Shown here: one piece after another, positions 1 through 11,346 of the stretch | Numbering within the stretch: position 1 is the first letter of the stretch | Layout of the letters: each line of letters opens with the position of its first letter | From: Zanthoxylum bungeanum | Lineage: Eukaryota; Streptophyta; Magnoliopsida; Sapindales; Rutaceae | DNA length: 64,000 nucleotides | Direction: 5' to 3' | Assembly: GCA_019454045.1 (NCBI GenBank) | Contig: SKCR01007555.1 | Location: 1 to 64,000, forward strand | Program-made: the position numbers and the translations under genes | The notes under the pieces: model-generated | Seen by the model: the letters and a program-made list of their open reading frames with translations, nothing else | The model's database searches: none | What the model was told of the DNA's origin: nothing

Positions 1-1207
1 GAATAGTGATGTGCAATGATTGAAAGCTTTTAAAAGGCTTGAGATGGAATATAACATTATTTTATTCCTTGCCTTTTTGGCTTTTGAATTAAAGTTGAGT
101 ATATATCTTATTTTATTTACTTGGTAAAATATTAATATAAGATATATACAAAAGCTTTTTCTTCTCTCTCCACCCAAGAAAACAGTACACGGTTTTGGTA
201 AGGTTTGGAGCCAAAACGTTTTTTCTTCTCCCTCTCTTTTTCTTCTTCATCTCCTTTATGCATGGTGCGATTTCTTCTCTTATTTTTCTGGTTTTCACCG
301 AAATTTTGAGAAGCAAAATGGAAGATGAACAAGTGCTAGCACACCTTGAGTGATACATAGGTGATAGGGAAACGAAATCTTTGAGCATGGAAGCTTGAAG
401 CTTGGAGCTTCAATGGAGTCTTGCATGGCCGATTCTTGGAGGTTCAAAGAGGATCAAAATCGCACAGCCCACTGTCAAGAAAGCTACTGCCGAGCTCAAT
501 GGAGGACGAAAATGGCTTGTCTTCTTCATTCCATCAAACCGAAATTCAATGTGAGTATATTCCGCACCTCCTTTGATGTGTTCATATGCGGTTTTTTATG
601 CATGTTTTGTGATCTTTGGGACTTGATTGAACTCCAACAATAACATTATTTTATTCCTTGCCTTTTTGACTTTTGAATTAAAGTTGAGTATATGTATTTT
701 TTATTTACTTGGAAAATAAATAGAATATATACAAAAAGGCTTTTCCTCTCTCTTTCGGCACAGTACACGTTTTGCTTGGAGCCAAAACCCTTCATCTTTC
801 TCTCCTCTCCCATTCACGGCATGGTGCCGATTTCTTCTCAATTTTTTTCTGGTTAGACCGATTTTGAGAAGCAAGTGAAGAAGGATGGTGCTAGCACACA
901 CACATGGGTTATACTTAGGTGATAGGGAAACGAATTCATGTGCTTGGATTTATTTTGGAGCTTGAAGCTTTGAGCTTCCACGGAGACCACTCATGGCCGA
1001 TTTTTGGAGATGTAAAGAAGTCCAAAACCGAGCAGCCCCTGCTGTTTTGGAAGCCATTGCCGAGCTCAACAAAGCAACAAAATCGCATCTTGTTCTTCCT
1101 AGCATCAAACCCATCAATGTGAGTATGAATTCCGCCTTACTCCTTTGTGTATTCAACTCGTTTTTATGCATGTTTGTGATCCTTGGGACCTTGATTGAAC
1201 TCTTACA
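1..1207 (+). mobile_element. copia LTR A, 3' part (5' end outside window)
   Basis: This is the downstream part of a plus-strand copia LTR. It ends in TCTTACA and shows the signature of the other copia LTRs here: the palindrome GTGCTAGCAC (333-342 and 888-897), a nearby GGTGATAGGGAAAC motif, and a donor-like GTGAGTATG (1119-1127) shortly before the LTR end. No PBS follows. The next bases (ATAGT...) are antisense pol of element B, so this LTR, solo or part of a full element, was inserted into B with ATAGT as the probable target site. The other flank is outside the window. It contains no gene; short open frames are LTR sequence. Confidence 0.7.
52..1207 (+). repeat. tandem duplication inside LTR A (two units of about 0.58 kb)
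   Basis: Unit 1 (52-640) and unit 2 (641-1207) both start with TAACATTATTTTATTCC and run in parallel to the splice-donor-like site and LTR terminus. Unit 1 ends in CCAACA, itself an LTR-like terminus, before re-entering the LTR. This fits unequal recombination between an LTR end and an internal LTR position. The units differ by many small substitutions and indels, so the event is not recent. Confidence 0.75.
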
Positions 1208-2530
1208 ATAGTTTCATCCTTGATGAACTATTTATGTTCCATTATGATTCGATGTCTTGAACAGCATTACTCCGATTTTCATCGAGTTATGCTATCCTCC
1301 CACTTACCACTGCATATCAGTATTCCTCTTAGAAAAACCGCATGGTGAGCAACAATCTAATTGTTCTCATGTGAGGTTTATAAGTACAATACTTATGGTA
1401 TCCCTAGGATGACCTACTTTTGGCACTTATCCAAATTTGGGTTTTAGTTTGGTATCATCCAAACATATGCCAAGCATACCCAAATGGTCAGGAATGAGAA
1501 ACCCAGTTTATTTCCCGTTCATATCTAATATGATATCTGTCAAACGATTATTATGGAACATTATTCAAAATAAGTTCTTGCACTGTTTAAAGTTTATCCG
1601 TTGAAGGAAATGGTAGCTCAGAGCGACTCGTGATTAACCTTATTATGTCTAACAAAATTCGGTTAATCCTGTTCGGACACACCGTCAAAATGACGTGTTC
1701 CGTGAGGAGTCCTAATTGAAAGAATACTATACTCTTTCAAGTATACGAGAAACTTACTGCTTAAGTATTTTCATTACGGTTTTACCGTGACGGTTTAATA
1801 CTTTAGCTGATCTGTTTGTCTATTTCGTGTCGAAACTGTGAAAGTTTTCGATTTGTGTTTTAAAAGAAAAACATAACCATAACGCGATGCCACATCCGTA
1901 CAGGTCACGAAATATTCATATCCACCTCTAGCCTAGCTAGACATGGTCCACTTGCTTCACTATGAACTAAGACTAACAGATCAGTGGCATTTACACTTTC
2001 ATCAAGTAAATAGTGCTATAGGCACTTTGCCTAATAAACTAGATTCGTAGACTTTATTTGAATGGAATCAAATTAGTCCTAGTACCCACTCTTCAAAAGT
2101 ATGGATATACGAGTCTTGTTTGATTGTGTCCCAGACAACAATGCCACAATTAGTTTCTTCTGATCAAATCAGCTTGAGCTATTTATTTGTCATGTTATGT
2201 ATTTGAGATATTATTTATATTCAAAATATAAATGTTGTTATTCACATCTAATGTGTTTATCTCAATATCATCTTTATATAATAAAACACTTTAGTGTTCT
2301 AGAATATAAAGGTACACCCGCAGCGGGTTATACGCGATATAGAGATAATGTTTCTAGTCAAACTAGTTACATTATAACAGTTTCTAAATTTAAGTACTAA
2401 CCCGAAGGCAGTTCCTAAATTCAGATATCTACGGTTAAAACAGCGACTATCGTCCCATTTACTATTCGCAGATAAATCTCAGTTGAAGTCAGTATCCTGT
2501 TCAAAACAGATTCTGAACAACAGTACATAT
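1208..2530 (-). pseudogene. copia pol fragment (protease to integrase), element B
   Basis: The minus strand is collinear with residues of about 300 to 755 of the D polyprotein: protease region near 2440-2530, GAG-pre-integrase zinc region, then the integrase core and its C-terminal part. Nucleotide landmarks shared with the other copies include the integrase-end block near 1310-1400. Many stops and frameshifts break it, and no long frame survives. The length is close to that expected for this part of pol, so decay was by point changes and small indels. RT and RNase H are absent from the window. Confidence 0.75.
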
Positions 2531-3047
2531 TTATGTATCACTCTAAGTATTTAAAATCCAATTTCAGTATTAGTTGTGAACATAATTATGACAAACATAT
2601 TTGAAGTAAGAGCCTTGCTCGTCTTCAATTTCTTCTTAGGATATATCCTTTTATCTTCCCAAAAGATTATAATGATTTTGCCTTTGCCATTTTCAATATT
2701 CCAGTAGCCTTTGGCCAAGCCTCGGGTTTCTAGAATATCGAAGTATGGTGTGCCTTGCACAACTTGCCTAATTGCAAAGTTTGACTTTGTCTCATTGAGA
2801 ATAGTCATTAATTCTCCAAGAATTATTTATTGCAATTTTAGTACTTTCTAAAATCAAAGTATAATGGATTAAGCACTATAATTATAATTATATGAATATT
2901 CCAAATTTCATATTCCACTTATTTGCTTAACTCCGGGCTTTAGGCATAATTCATTATTTTATCAAATAAAATAACTTATTAATTTCCAAGACCATCTTGA
3001 AATTATTCCCAATTTGAAAATTAAAGTCGTTTAAATACATTTTCACA
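2531..3047 (-). pseudogene. copia gag remnant, element B
   Basis: The expected gag start near 3047 reads CTG TGT instead of ATG GGT, followed by a recognisable start of the gag N-terminus (ENVFK-like). The remnant is about 0.5 kb, compared with about 0.87 kb from the start to the protease in D. Part of the centre and the CCHC zinc knuckle are missing. An 85-residue open stretch (2808-2551) covers the C-terminal part but lacks the zinc-binding cysteines. It is non-functional. Confidence 0.65.
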
Positions 3048-3519
3048 CAGGATTATGTTTTAAACACTAATCTTTCATTTTATCTTGATTCTAATAGTCC
3101 AACTATTTAATCAACGATTTGTGGTACTATTGATTATAATGATTATAATAGTCCAACTATATAATCAAATATAATTTAAATTAATTAACCTCAATTACAT
3201 TGATTACTATAATCCAATTATAAAATCAACTGTAAACTGAAATTAATTAATTCAAATATATTGATTAATATAATCCAATTATATATAATCAACTATAATA
3301 CAGTCCAACTGTAAATTAAAACAACAATTTTAAATATTAGTCCAACTAACATTTAATCTAACGACGAAATAATTTGAATGAGCGCGTATGGTGAGTAATT
3401 GAACGAGTATTGCTAATTCAATTCTTGCCTCCCACTATTTTTCGGTGAGCCTCTAACCCTCTATCGAGTACTCGGGAAACCGTGTTTCCTAGTGGGCTAG
3501 GATCCCGTTAAATATCACA

Positions 3520-3545
3520 CAATCTTGACTTTGGCCAACAAATTG
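3520..3545 (-). promoter_or_regulatory. leader hairpin 3 of element B (palindromic loop)
   Basis: Sense strand: CAAUUUG, loop UUGGCCAAAGU, CAAG-A-UUG. The stem has seven pairs with one bulged base, and the loop contains the 8-nt palindrome UUGGCCAA. Candidate RNA dimerisation or packaging element. Confidence 0.5.
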
Positions 3546-3786
3546 TATGATAATTAACTAGGTAGATCTCTAAGATCAATTGGATCCAATCCAATTCCTA
3601 GATCCGGTAGGAGGACGTCCAAGTCCGAAACATATATCTTATATATGCCAATACATCCAATGTATTACCTAACCTTTTCCTCTGAATCAACTAAGCCTTG
3701 GCTTTGGCACAACAAACCTAGTGATCCCAGTCAAGCGCGACCCATTGACCATGGAAAGCTTCGTAATCAATGTCGATGGACAAGAA

Positions 3787-3814
3787 GTGGTCTTGACTTT
3801 GGCCAACAAACCAC
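3787..3814 (-). promoter_or_regulatory. leader hairpin 2 of element B (palindromic loop)
   Basis: Sense strand: GUGGUUUG, loop UUGGCCAAAGU, CAAG-A-CCAC. The fourth pair is G-C here and in F but A-U in D and E (GUGA/UCAC), a compensatory change that supports a real RNA stem. Confidence 0.55.
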
Positions 3815-3879
3815 AACTTGGACAAGACACTGATATGGAACAAAGCCTTCGTGATTCAAACACATCTTCGACAGACAAC

Positions 3880-3903
3880 GGCCTTGACTTTGGCCAACAA
3901 ACC
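3880..3903 (-). promoter_or_regulatory. leader hairpin 1 of element B (palindromic loop)
   Basis: Sense strand: GGUUUG, loop UUGGCCAAAGU, CAAG-G-CC. Six pairs with one bulge. It lies 89 nt on the PBS side of hairpin 2, nearly the same spacing as in D, E and F (87-90 nt). Confidence 0.5.
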
Positions 3904-5756
3904 AATGCCGTCTTAGATCTTGAGTAAGAATCACTCAATGGAAGGAAAGACGCTTAATATTATATGAGGGTTTTTCGCGTGCAAATTGGCAACCAATTTA
4001 TTATCTTTGTTAAGGTCTCATCATCATACACCCTTAAACATGCATTCTAAACACATAATAAAGCGTATATGAAATAAAATAATAATGATATGCGGATGGA
4101 TACTTTACATTGATCCTAGATCAAATCTCTCATTTTCTCTCTCTAAAGCTAGCACATGTATTTATTTCTACCCGTTACACTACACTTCTAAAGAAACCTC
4201 ATTTACATTGAGGGGAATAGGTGATAAGAGAATACAAAGAGTATAGAGGTGATAAGGCTGGACACGCAGGTCCAATTAATAAATCAAATTTATTACAATT
4301 TCCAAAATTGTCCCACCCGACTAATATCCATCCGATATACATTATTCACGCATCGCAACCATGTATTCATACAAGCATGTTATCAATCAATCTAATCCAA
4401 TTAATTAATCTGATAATTAGTGATAATCCAATGTTCAAACAACGCTTTGATTTTTGCTCGAGTCAAACTCATTTTGCGAATAAGTACTCAAAGTACGAAT
4501 TCTCGAATTAAATTAAACTATATAATTAAATCCAATCTAATACGCATTTAATTCTAATTCACTATTTAATTCCAAATTAAATATTACACTTTTATTAACG
4601 AACCTTCTACGATTTAAATTCCAAATTCAATCGTTATGGGTCTCAAAGCCCAATTAACGTCCAACGTTTATTTAATTAAAGTCCAATGGGCTTTTAATTA
4701 ATTTCTTAAGGCGTGGACTTTTGGTCAACTCGGGTCAAACCGATAACCAAAGTCCAATCCGGGAGTTACCCTATAAGCCTTTAAATTAATTTTGGCCCAT
4801 TAGGCCCAATTAAATAATTAAGGGCCATTAAGTCATAATTGGACTTTATGGATGCGGTTTTGGGCCTAATTGGATCCAACCAATTTTGCCTAAACCCAAC
4901 TTTGTACAACAAAGCCCAAAAGCCCAATTACAACATTTAAGGCCCAAATCCAATTTCAAGCCTAATTAATTAACTTATAAAATTCCAAATTTCATAATTA
5001 ATTAACCTAAGTGTCATACATAATTAACCACCTAATTAATGTTTCTAAAACATCAATTATCATACTTAATCATGCATTTCTACATCAAATAGTGTCCAAC
5101 ACAATTTATCAAAATCAAACCCATTTTACATGCTTTAAAGTCTCTTGGCAATTTGGGGATTTTACGTCCGATTCGAATTCAATCCAATTAATTTCACAAT
5201 CAACATTAAATCATATTCCCGAATGATTTCCAACACATCCAATGTTCAAAAATCAAAAAATTCCAAGACATTATGGGTTATTTGTATTCGGCCAACATAA
5301 GCAATTTGGGGAAAATTGTTCCAAACTAATTTTCATCAAATTGATCCAATCAATCTTCAATTAAACATACTTTAAGCATTCTAAATCATCCAATTTCATC
5401 AAACATGCTCAAAATCAAGTTTACCCAAATTTATTAATCTTGGCCAACACACAATTTGGGGAAAAATGGATCCAACCAAATTCCATGAAATTGAACATAC
5501 ACAACTTCAATTCATCAATATATAAGCATACTTAATCAATCAATTTAACCAAATCATGCTTCAATTGATTTTACCCAATTTGTCATGCCCAAATTTGGGG
5601 AAAAATGGATCCAACCAAATTTCATGAAATTGATCATGCACAACATCAATTCAACCTCATTCAAGCATACTTTATCAAACAATTTAACCAATTGATGCTC
5701 AAATTGAGTTTACCCAATTTTAACCCTAACTTTTTCATGCTTGAACTAAGCTCATA

Positions 5757-5763
5757 GATACCA
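5757..5763 (-). other. primer-binding site of element B (tRNA-iMet type, decayed)
   Basis: Sense strand TGGTATC directly follows the LTR and matches the first seven bases of the canonical iMet-type TGGTATCAGAGC. The remainder (TATGAGC) has diverged. Confidence 0.65.
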
Positions 5764-5764
5764 T

Positions 5765-7898
5765 TGTTGGTTTCTAATATAGGTCCCAAGATCATGAAAT
5801 TCAAGCAAGAAAACACATGAATACATCAAAGGAATAAGGCGGAATTCATACTCACATTGATGGGTTTTGATGAAATGAAGAATACAAGCCTTCAAGCCCT
5901 CTCCAAAGGTCGGCAATGGCTTCTCCAAGACATGTAATGGCTCAGTTTTGATGCTCCTTGAAGGTCCAAGATCCGGCCATGGGTGGACACCATTGAAGCT
6001 CCAAGCTTCAAGCTTTCCATGCTCACAAACTCACTTCCCTATCACCATAATATAACCCTAGAGTGTGCTAGCACTTGTTCTTCTTCCATGTTTTTGATCA
6101 AACCAAAATTAATGAGAAGAAATGGCTCCAAGTTGTGAGAGAAAAAAAGAAAAATGGAGGGAATCCATTTTGTTCAACAAAAACTTGAATAACCTAGTCA
6201 AGAGAGAGAAGGCCGAATTTGGTACTTAGGAGAGAGAGAAAAAATTAAATATATATCATTTTATTTATTTTCTAAAAGCAAATAAAATAAATATATACCA
6301 AACTTTTCAAAAAGCAAAAAGTCAAAAGTAAAACATCAATAAATGCTTTCACTTTTACCCATCACTTTTACCCATCACATCAAGTCACATCACTCAAAGT
6401 GACAAGTGATTTGACAATTGATGCGACTAGTGATTTGACGCTTGATGTGACTTGCGTGCCGCGCTCGAATTCGAAATGCGAATGCGCTCGCAATCACTCT
6501 CGGGCTCGGAATCGCTAATTCCAAATTAATGAATTTTCCGTCGCGTCGTAATTAAATGATTACGCCTAGCGAAATCACTATTCACGTCGCTAACGAATTA
6601 ATTCCAAATTAATTCGTTCGCCCGAATTAAAATCCAATTTCAATTCCGCGTCGAAATCCAATTTCGTATAATATATCGGATATATTATTTTATCGATTAA
6701 TTCCAAATTAATCGTTCTCTCTCTTTATTAATATTTTATCCTAGATAAAATATCTCCGTAATTAATCCCAGATTAATTTTCTCTCTCATCGAATTAATCC
6801 CAGATTAATTTTCTCTCTCTTCTAATTAATCCCAGATTAATTAAAGTGCGAGTCATACATCATCGGTGAATCTTTGGGAACCGACCCATGAGATCTCCAG
6901 ATATGTTGGCAGTAAATTCGGTCTTCGGACTATCCGAACACGTAAGTACCTCGTACTACGTTTATACCGATTTACGAGACAAGGTTGGCTTCTAACAAAG
7001 TGCCATGCCTACCCAATTCTCCGGAAATATCCTTACAGGAAAATATTATCTATATCAAGCGTAGTATACCGTAGTATTATGTATTTTTGTCCAGTATCGG
7101 ATGATCACGTGCTAGGCCTGGGGCTGGAATTGTGTCTGCCCCGTACGAAGCACATATTGGATGTCTGGTAACTAGTCTCTATAATCGAATAAACATGACC
7201 TAGTCATAATATCCCGATAGCTCGAGCATTTAAGAGAACGAGTTTCCGTATCCTACGTGACCGTCATCTCCACTATGACTGGAGTGATACTTCCGTCTTG
7301 ACATCACACCCAACACACTACGATTCTCAATATACCCAGTATCGGCGTACGCAGAATCGGTTAAAGCCCTGGACGACCTCAACTAAAGTACATTGATTGT
7401 CGCAAGTGTTAGCGGTGCAAGTCTCAGGTTAAGACCAAATACACCTACCCTGATTGCAGACTCCCATAGACACATAGTCATACTACCAATGGGATTCCGC
7501 TGGGGTCAATCCAGAGCGAAGCTGTTTCCCGTACCATCGGTGAAACACAACCTCCTATTACACTTGCATGAGTATCCTATACCCAAATATATGAGAACTA
7601 TGCCGTTGTGCCCTCACAAACGCGCACAAGTGTAATACTAGTCTTTTACGTATTTATCGATGTCCAATCTCGATAATACTCTGACTAGGGATATTTAATG
7701 ATTTATCCTTCGTGGACTGATACTGTCTCATATCATTCTCCGTCCAGGAACAAATCATAGGGACCTCTCATCACTTATATATCTAGGTGATCTAATCACA
7801 AATGATAAGAGTGCAATCTCCTTTATTACATAGTTAATTTGTACAACAACATTGTGATCTGTACAAATAGTGACGCTATGGGTCATAATTGTCCAACA
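5765..7898 (-). mobile_element. copia LTR of element B (5' LTR in element sense)
   Basis: A 2134-bp LTR whose sense strand starts TGTTGGACAATTATGACCC and ends in CCAACA. It carries the palindrome GTGCTAGCAC (6065-6074) and a donor-like GTGAGTATG (plus-strand 5847-5855) about 90 nt before its 3' end. The central part (6850-7800) is the most conserved block among all copia LTRs in the window. Flanking bases after 7898 (CCTTAC) belong to the Tat-like LTR; the second TSD copy is not visible. Confidence 0.85.
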
Positions 7899-8700
7899 CC
7901 TTACTTATGTCACTTGTAATGAAAGGATTTGTGTAATAATTTAATCAAGCTTAAGTAACACTTATTTCCAAGAGTATCATACTTCTAAGTTCATATGCGC
8001 AAAAATAAAACTTACACCTAAATTTGCATATATCTTACATCTAAGATTGCATGCTTCATTGGCATATTGTATTCATGGAAACACAAGCACACACTAACCA
8101 CGCAAGCACATATAAAAGCGAATCAAATAATGGCGAACATGTGATTTCATAGACATATCATACTTATACGTGCGAAAGCATAAACAAAAAGCCATTACAT
8201 GTCCATGCGTAAATAAAAGGGTCAACTAAGTACATAATGCAAAAAGACACTTAAGGATGCAATTAGGCATTAAAGTAAGCATGTTATGACGTGGTGCAAA
8301 AGAAGATAACTAATATGGACACAAACACACATGTGAGCACTTTTCCAAGTGGTACGTGGAATTGTATCTCAAGTACAGACCGCACTACCGTCCATTCGAA
8401 ATCGGCTACGGAATTTATCTCTAGGTTTCCATCCGATATACCATAAGAAATAATACTTAAATGCCATCATGACATGGATATATGAATTGTAATACGTTAA
8501 TCCAAGACTAAGGGATAGATGATGTAATCAATATATGAAAGACGCGGCAAATATCATGGTAAAGGTAGCCTTTTAGGCTTTTCTTTCCCCAAATAGAGAA
8601 CCTTTTTAGTCTAACACAATAAGCTGATGCGCTTTTCATTACAATACGTACAAAGATAAAGATAACTATATGAAACTTCTTATACCCGATTGAACACATC

Positions 8701-9185
8701 TTACATTCAACCGAATATACGTCAACCGGCGCGGCAAAGCATCGTGATAAAGGGTTTTAACCCCTCCAAATAAGGGACCTTTAATCCGACTTACTAAGCC
8801 CATGCGCTCGATCGCATCATGCATACAAAGAATAAATACAATAATATCAAACTTAGTATGCCTGATTCAACATATCTTACATTCAACCGAACACACATCA
8901 ACCGGCGCGGCAAACCATCGTAGTAAATGGTTTTAACCCCTCAAAATAGGGGACCTTTAATCCGACTTACTAAACCCATGCACTCGATCGCATCATGCAT
9001 ACAAAGAATAAAGACAATAATATCAAACTTAGTATGCCCGATTGAACATATCTTACATTCAACCGAACATACATCAACCGGCGCGGCAAAGCATCGTGGT
9101 AAAGGATTTTAACCCCTCCAAATAGGGGACCTTTAATCCGACATACTAAACCCATGCGCTCGATCGCATCATACATAAAAAAGTA
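8701..9185 (-). repeat. 176-bp tandem repeat inside the Tat-like LTR
   Basis: Units start at 8701, 8877 and 9053 (period 176 bp; the third unit is partial). Each contains CCGGCGCGGCAAA, a TTTTAACCCCTC block and GACCTTTAATCCGAC. A diverged fourth unit lies at about 8520-8700. The opposite-orientation LTR (14517-14800) has only one good unit plus the diverged one, so the repeat expanded in this copy. Confidence 0.7.
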
Positions 9186-10302
9186 ACATGCTGAATTTAA
9201 ATGACGAATAATAAATCAAAGCAACATAAAACAAAAGAAAGTGTCGTTTACTCAAGCGGTACGTGGAGTTGTATCCCGAGTACATATCATACTACCGTCC
9301 ATTCGGAATCGGCTATGAAATTTATGTCCGGGTTTCGATCCGATATATCGCGAGAGTTGACACATCTTTCATTTTATTCCAAGGCCACAAGATACAATAT
9401 TTCGTAATACATGCATATTTATCTACTCAAGGGCCACAACATGCATTTTAACATAATAATCATGCGAAGAATACTCAATAGATAATAAAAATAAAACTAC
9501 AAATTAGTGTGAAAAATACCCTCAAGTCTAACCTTTTATGTTGACTTTCGAACTCGCGTTTCATAGCCATCGGAAGGGCTATCACACTGCAACTTTTCTG
9601 GTTCACTGGTTTGCGTTTTACCTCGCTGTTTCGCTGCTCAAGCTACTATTTTGACTCCGTTTTACTTCTGTTTCCTCGCGGTTTTGCTGCCATATTGTTG
9701 CCGTATTTTGGTCACTGTTTTTGGTGTTTTAGGCTACTATTTTTGCGTGATTTTGGAGGGCTGTTTGGGGGCAGTTTTCGTTACTGTTTGGGGTTTATTT
9801 TTTGCTCTCGGCTGGTCAGTTTGTGGGGTTGATGCATGGCTTTGAGGGCTGTGTGGCGTGGAGTGGCAGATATGGTTGATGAAATTATGGGCAGTGGCGT
9901 GGAGTCTTGGCTGATGACTGGGGTCAAATGCGTGGCTTTGAGGGCTCTGTGGCATGGAGTTGTTTGGTTAATACATGTGAGGGGCTGATAGAGTTAGGGG
10001 CAGTGGCGTCAATGGTATTGTGTCATTGAATGAAGGGGTAAAGGGCGTGATGGTGGCAGGCGGATTGATTGAAGGGATCTAAGGCGTGAATGGCTGGTGT
10101 TGATGGTTGATTGAAGGTGCTATTGATGTGTGTGTGGCTTTCGTTTTGTGAGGGGCAGGGGTTGTTGGCAGTGAGTGTGATTTCTTGGTGAGATGTTTGA
10201 TGTGTAAGGCTTATGGTATATTTCTTTTAGTTTACTGTTTTTATTATTTTTATTTGAGGTGCCGTGTAGTTGAGAGAGGAATAGGGTTTTGGTTTTGGGT
10301 TG

Positions 10303-10310
10303 TTTATATA
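10303..10310 (-). promoter_or_regulatory. TATA box of the Tat-like LTR
   Basis: Minus strand TATATAAA in the context CTATATAAACAACC, about 660 bp after the LTR start, consistent with the U3/R boundary. No experimental start site is implied. Confidence 0.45.
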
Positions 10311-10966
10311 GAGAAGGGCTAGGGCTTCTCCTTGTCTCACAAGGAAGGGATTTTGGCATTAAAGAGAGGATTTGATTTGGGGTTGGATAAGGAAATCAAT
10401 GGATTGAGGGGGGACAAATTTTGGAGAATTAGGAAGGTTGAATATTTGATTGGCTTAGTTTAGGAATACAAATTGTTAGATTAGGAAGTCAATATTTTTA
10501 ATTGGTTATGATTGATTTTAATTAGGCATACTATTTCTTTAATTTAGTATATAATATTTTAAGTTAGGAAGTTACAATATTTTAATTTGGTATATCAATT
10601 AATTAATATTTTATTTAGTTAATGTTTAATTTAATTAATATTTGATTTAATTTGGATGTAATTTAGGGGCTATGGGCGTGTGGGCCTCTCTTGGTGGGCT
10701 AGGTGTTGTGTTGGTTTGGTGAGTGGGCTTAGGTGGGTGGCAAGGGTTTTGGGCCAAGGTTAAAAGGTTTGCGGGTTTTTTCTGGGCCAAAGGTGCTCTA
10801 AACGGAGGTCCAACAAGTGAGCTTGACGCTAAACAAGTGAATAAGGATCTAACGAAATACCGATTCCCTTCCGACGACCGTTTCCCGAAATATCATTAAC
10901 TAAAAAGGTAGTGCCTCCAACTGAGACTCATCATCGGGTTTCACATGCAAAAATGTAATGCCTACA

Positions 10967-11346
10967 GGCATGAAATCCAAAACCTCATTGATGCCCATAA
11001 AATACCTAACCCGGAAAAAGAACAACCCAACAGACACAGAAAACCTCCACCTACCCACATGATTGAATTTGGCCTACCCTATAATCTTGTCTTCCAAACC
11101 CACAACCACCAAACTTCTCGCATGGGGATATGGGACAACAGTGGTGAAAGTGAAATAAAGCAGAGGGAGGATCTTTGGGAAAACTTCTCTGACAGTGATG
11201 AGACGGAGGTTGAAAAAGGTATAAGTGAATGGGAAGAGGAACTACTGTACCTGGAGAAACTAATGGCCGAAGGAAATAAGAAAGCAAGGGAAAATAAAGT
11301 TGCAATTCATGGAGATGTTTGTCTCCCAGATCTTATTCAGTTGTGA
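10967..11346 (+). pseudogene. possible Tat/Ogre-like gag/pol fragment
   Basis: An open stretch starts in the adjacent LTR at 10945 and runs to TGA at 11344-11346. From 10967 it reads RHEIQNLIDAHKIPNP, which resembles the helix preceding the protease in Tat/Ogre polyproteins. An acidic, glutamate-rich tail follows, ending LPDLIQL. No catalytic residues are visible. Upstream coding is missing because the minus-orientation LTR abuts it, and no gypsy RT or integrase follows, so this is a truncated fragment. The family assignment rests on motif resemblance only. Confidence 0.35.

Larger units (their letters stand above)
3048..5756 (-). other. leader of element B (between gag and PBS), non-coding
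   Basis: This AT-rich untranslated leader of about 2.7 kb carries, in sense order from the PBS: a GCTAGCAC motif near 4150, the three conserved palindromic-loop hairpins, a T-rich stretch ending in CAG (acceptor-like, G at 3309), and tandem units of about 60 bp built on TAATCCAATTATA (about 3095-3310). It is collinear with the leaders of D, E and F. No gene is present; the short open frames in it are not conserved. Confidence 0.7.
1208..7898 (-). mobile_element. copia element B, decayed; 5' LTR, leader, gag and first half of pol
   Basis: Read on the minus strand the order is LTR (7898-5765), PBS, a leader of about 2.7 kb, a gag remnant and pol up to the integrase/RT linker. There it is interrupted by LTR A, so RT, RNase H and the 3' LTR would lie left of the window. 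It belongs to the same superfamily as intact element D, with collinear sequence throughout. The right end (7898|7899) lies inside a Tat-like LTR, so B inserted into that LTR. Coding is destroyed by many stops and frameshifts. Confidence 0.8.
7899..10966 (-). mobile_element. Tat/Ogre-like gypsy LTR, minus orientation (3' end cut by element B)
   Basis: On the minus strand it begins TGTAGGCATTAC at 10966, has a TATA box at 10310-10303, and continues to 7899, where element B interrupts it. It is homologous in inverted orientation to 13796-15427 (shared blocks around 8341-8460, 8750-9180 and 9540-9640). The plus copy shows that only about 80 bp of the 3' end is missing, implying an LTR of about 3.15 kb. 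The 10800-10966 block matches 31820-31986. No protein-coding gene is seen; open frames here are not gypsy proteins. Confidence 0.55.

Noticed and set aside
8701..9185. Regularly spaced repeats, considered as a CRISPR-like array
   Set aside because: The whole 176-bp unit is repeated with no unique spacers, in a plant retrotransposon LTR.
9611..9845. Cysteine- and phenylalanine-rich frames resembling small secreted peptides
   Set aside because: They are the reverse complement of the AAACAGC-rich LTR stretch also present at 13860-14060. Low-complexity LTR sequence.
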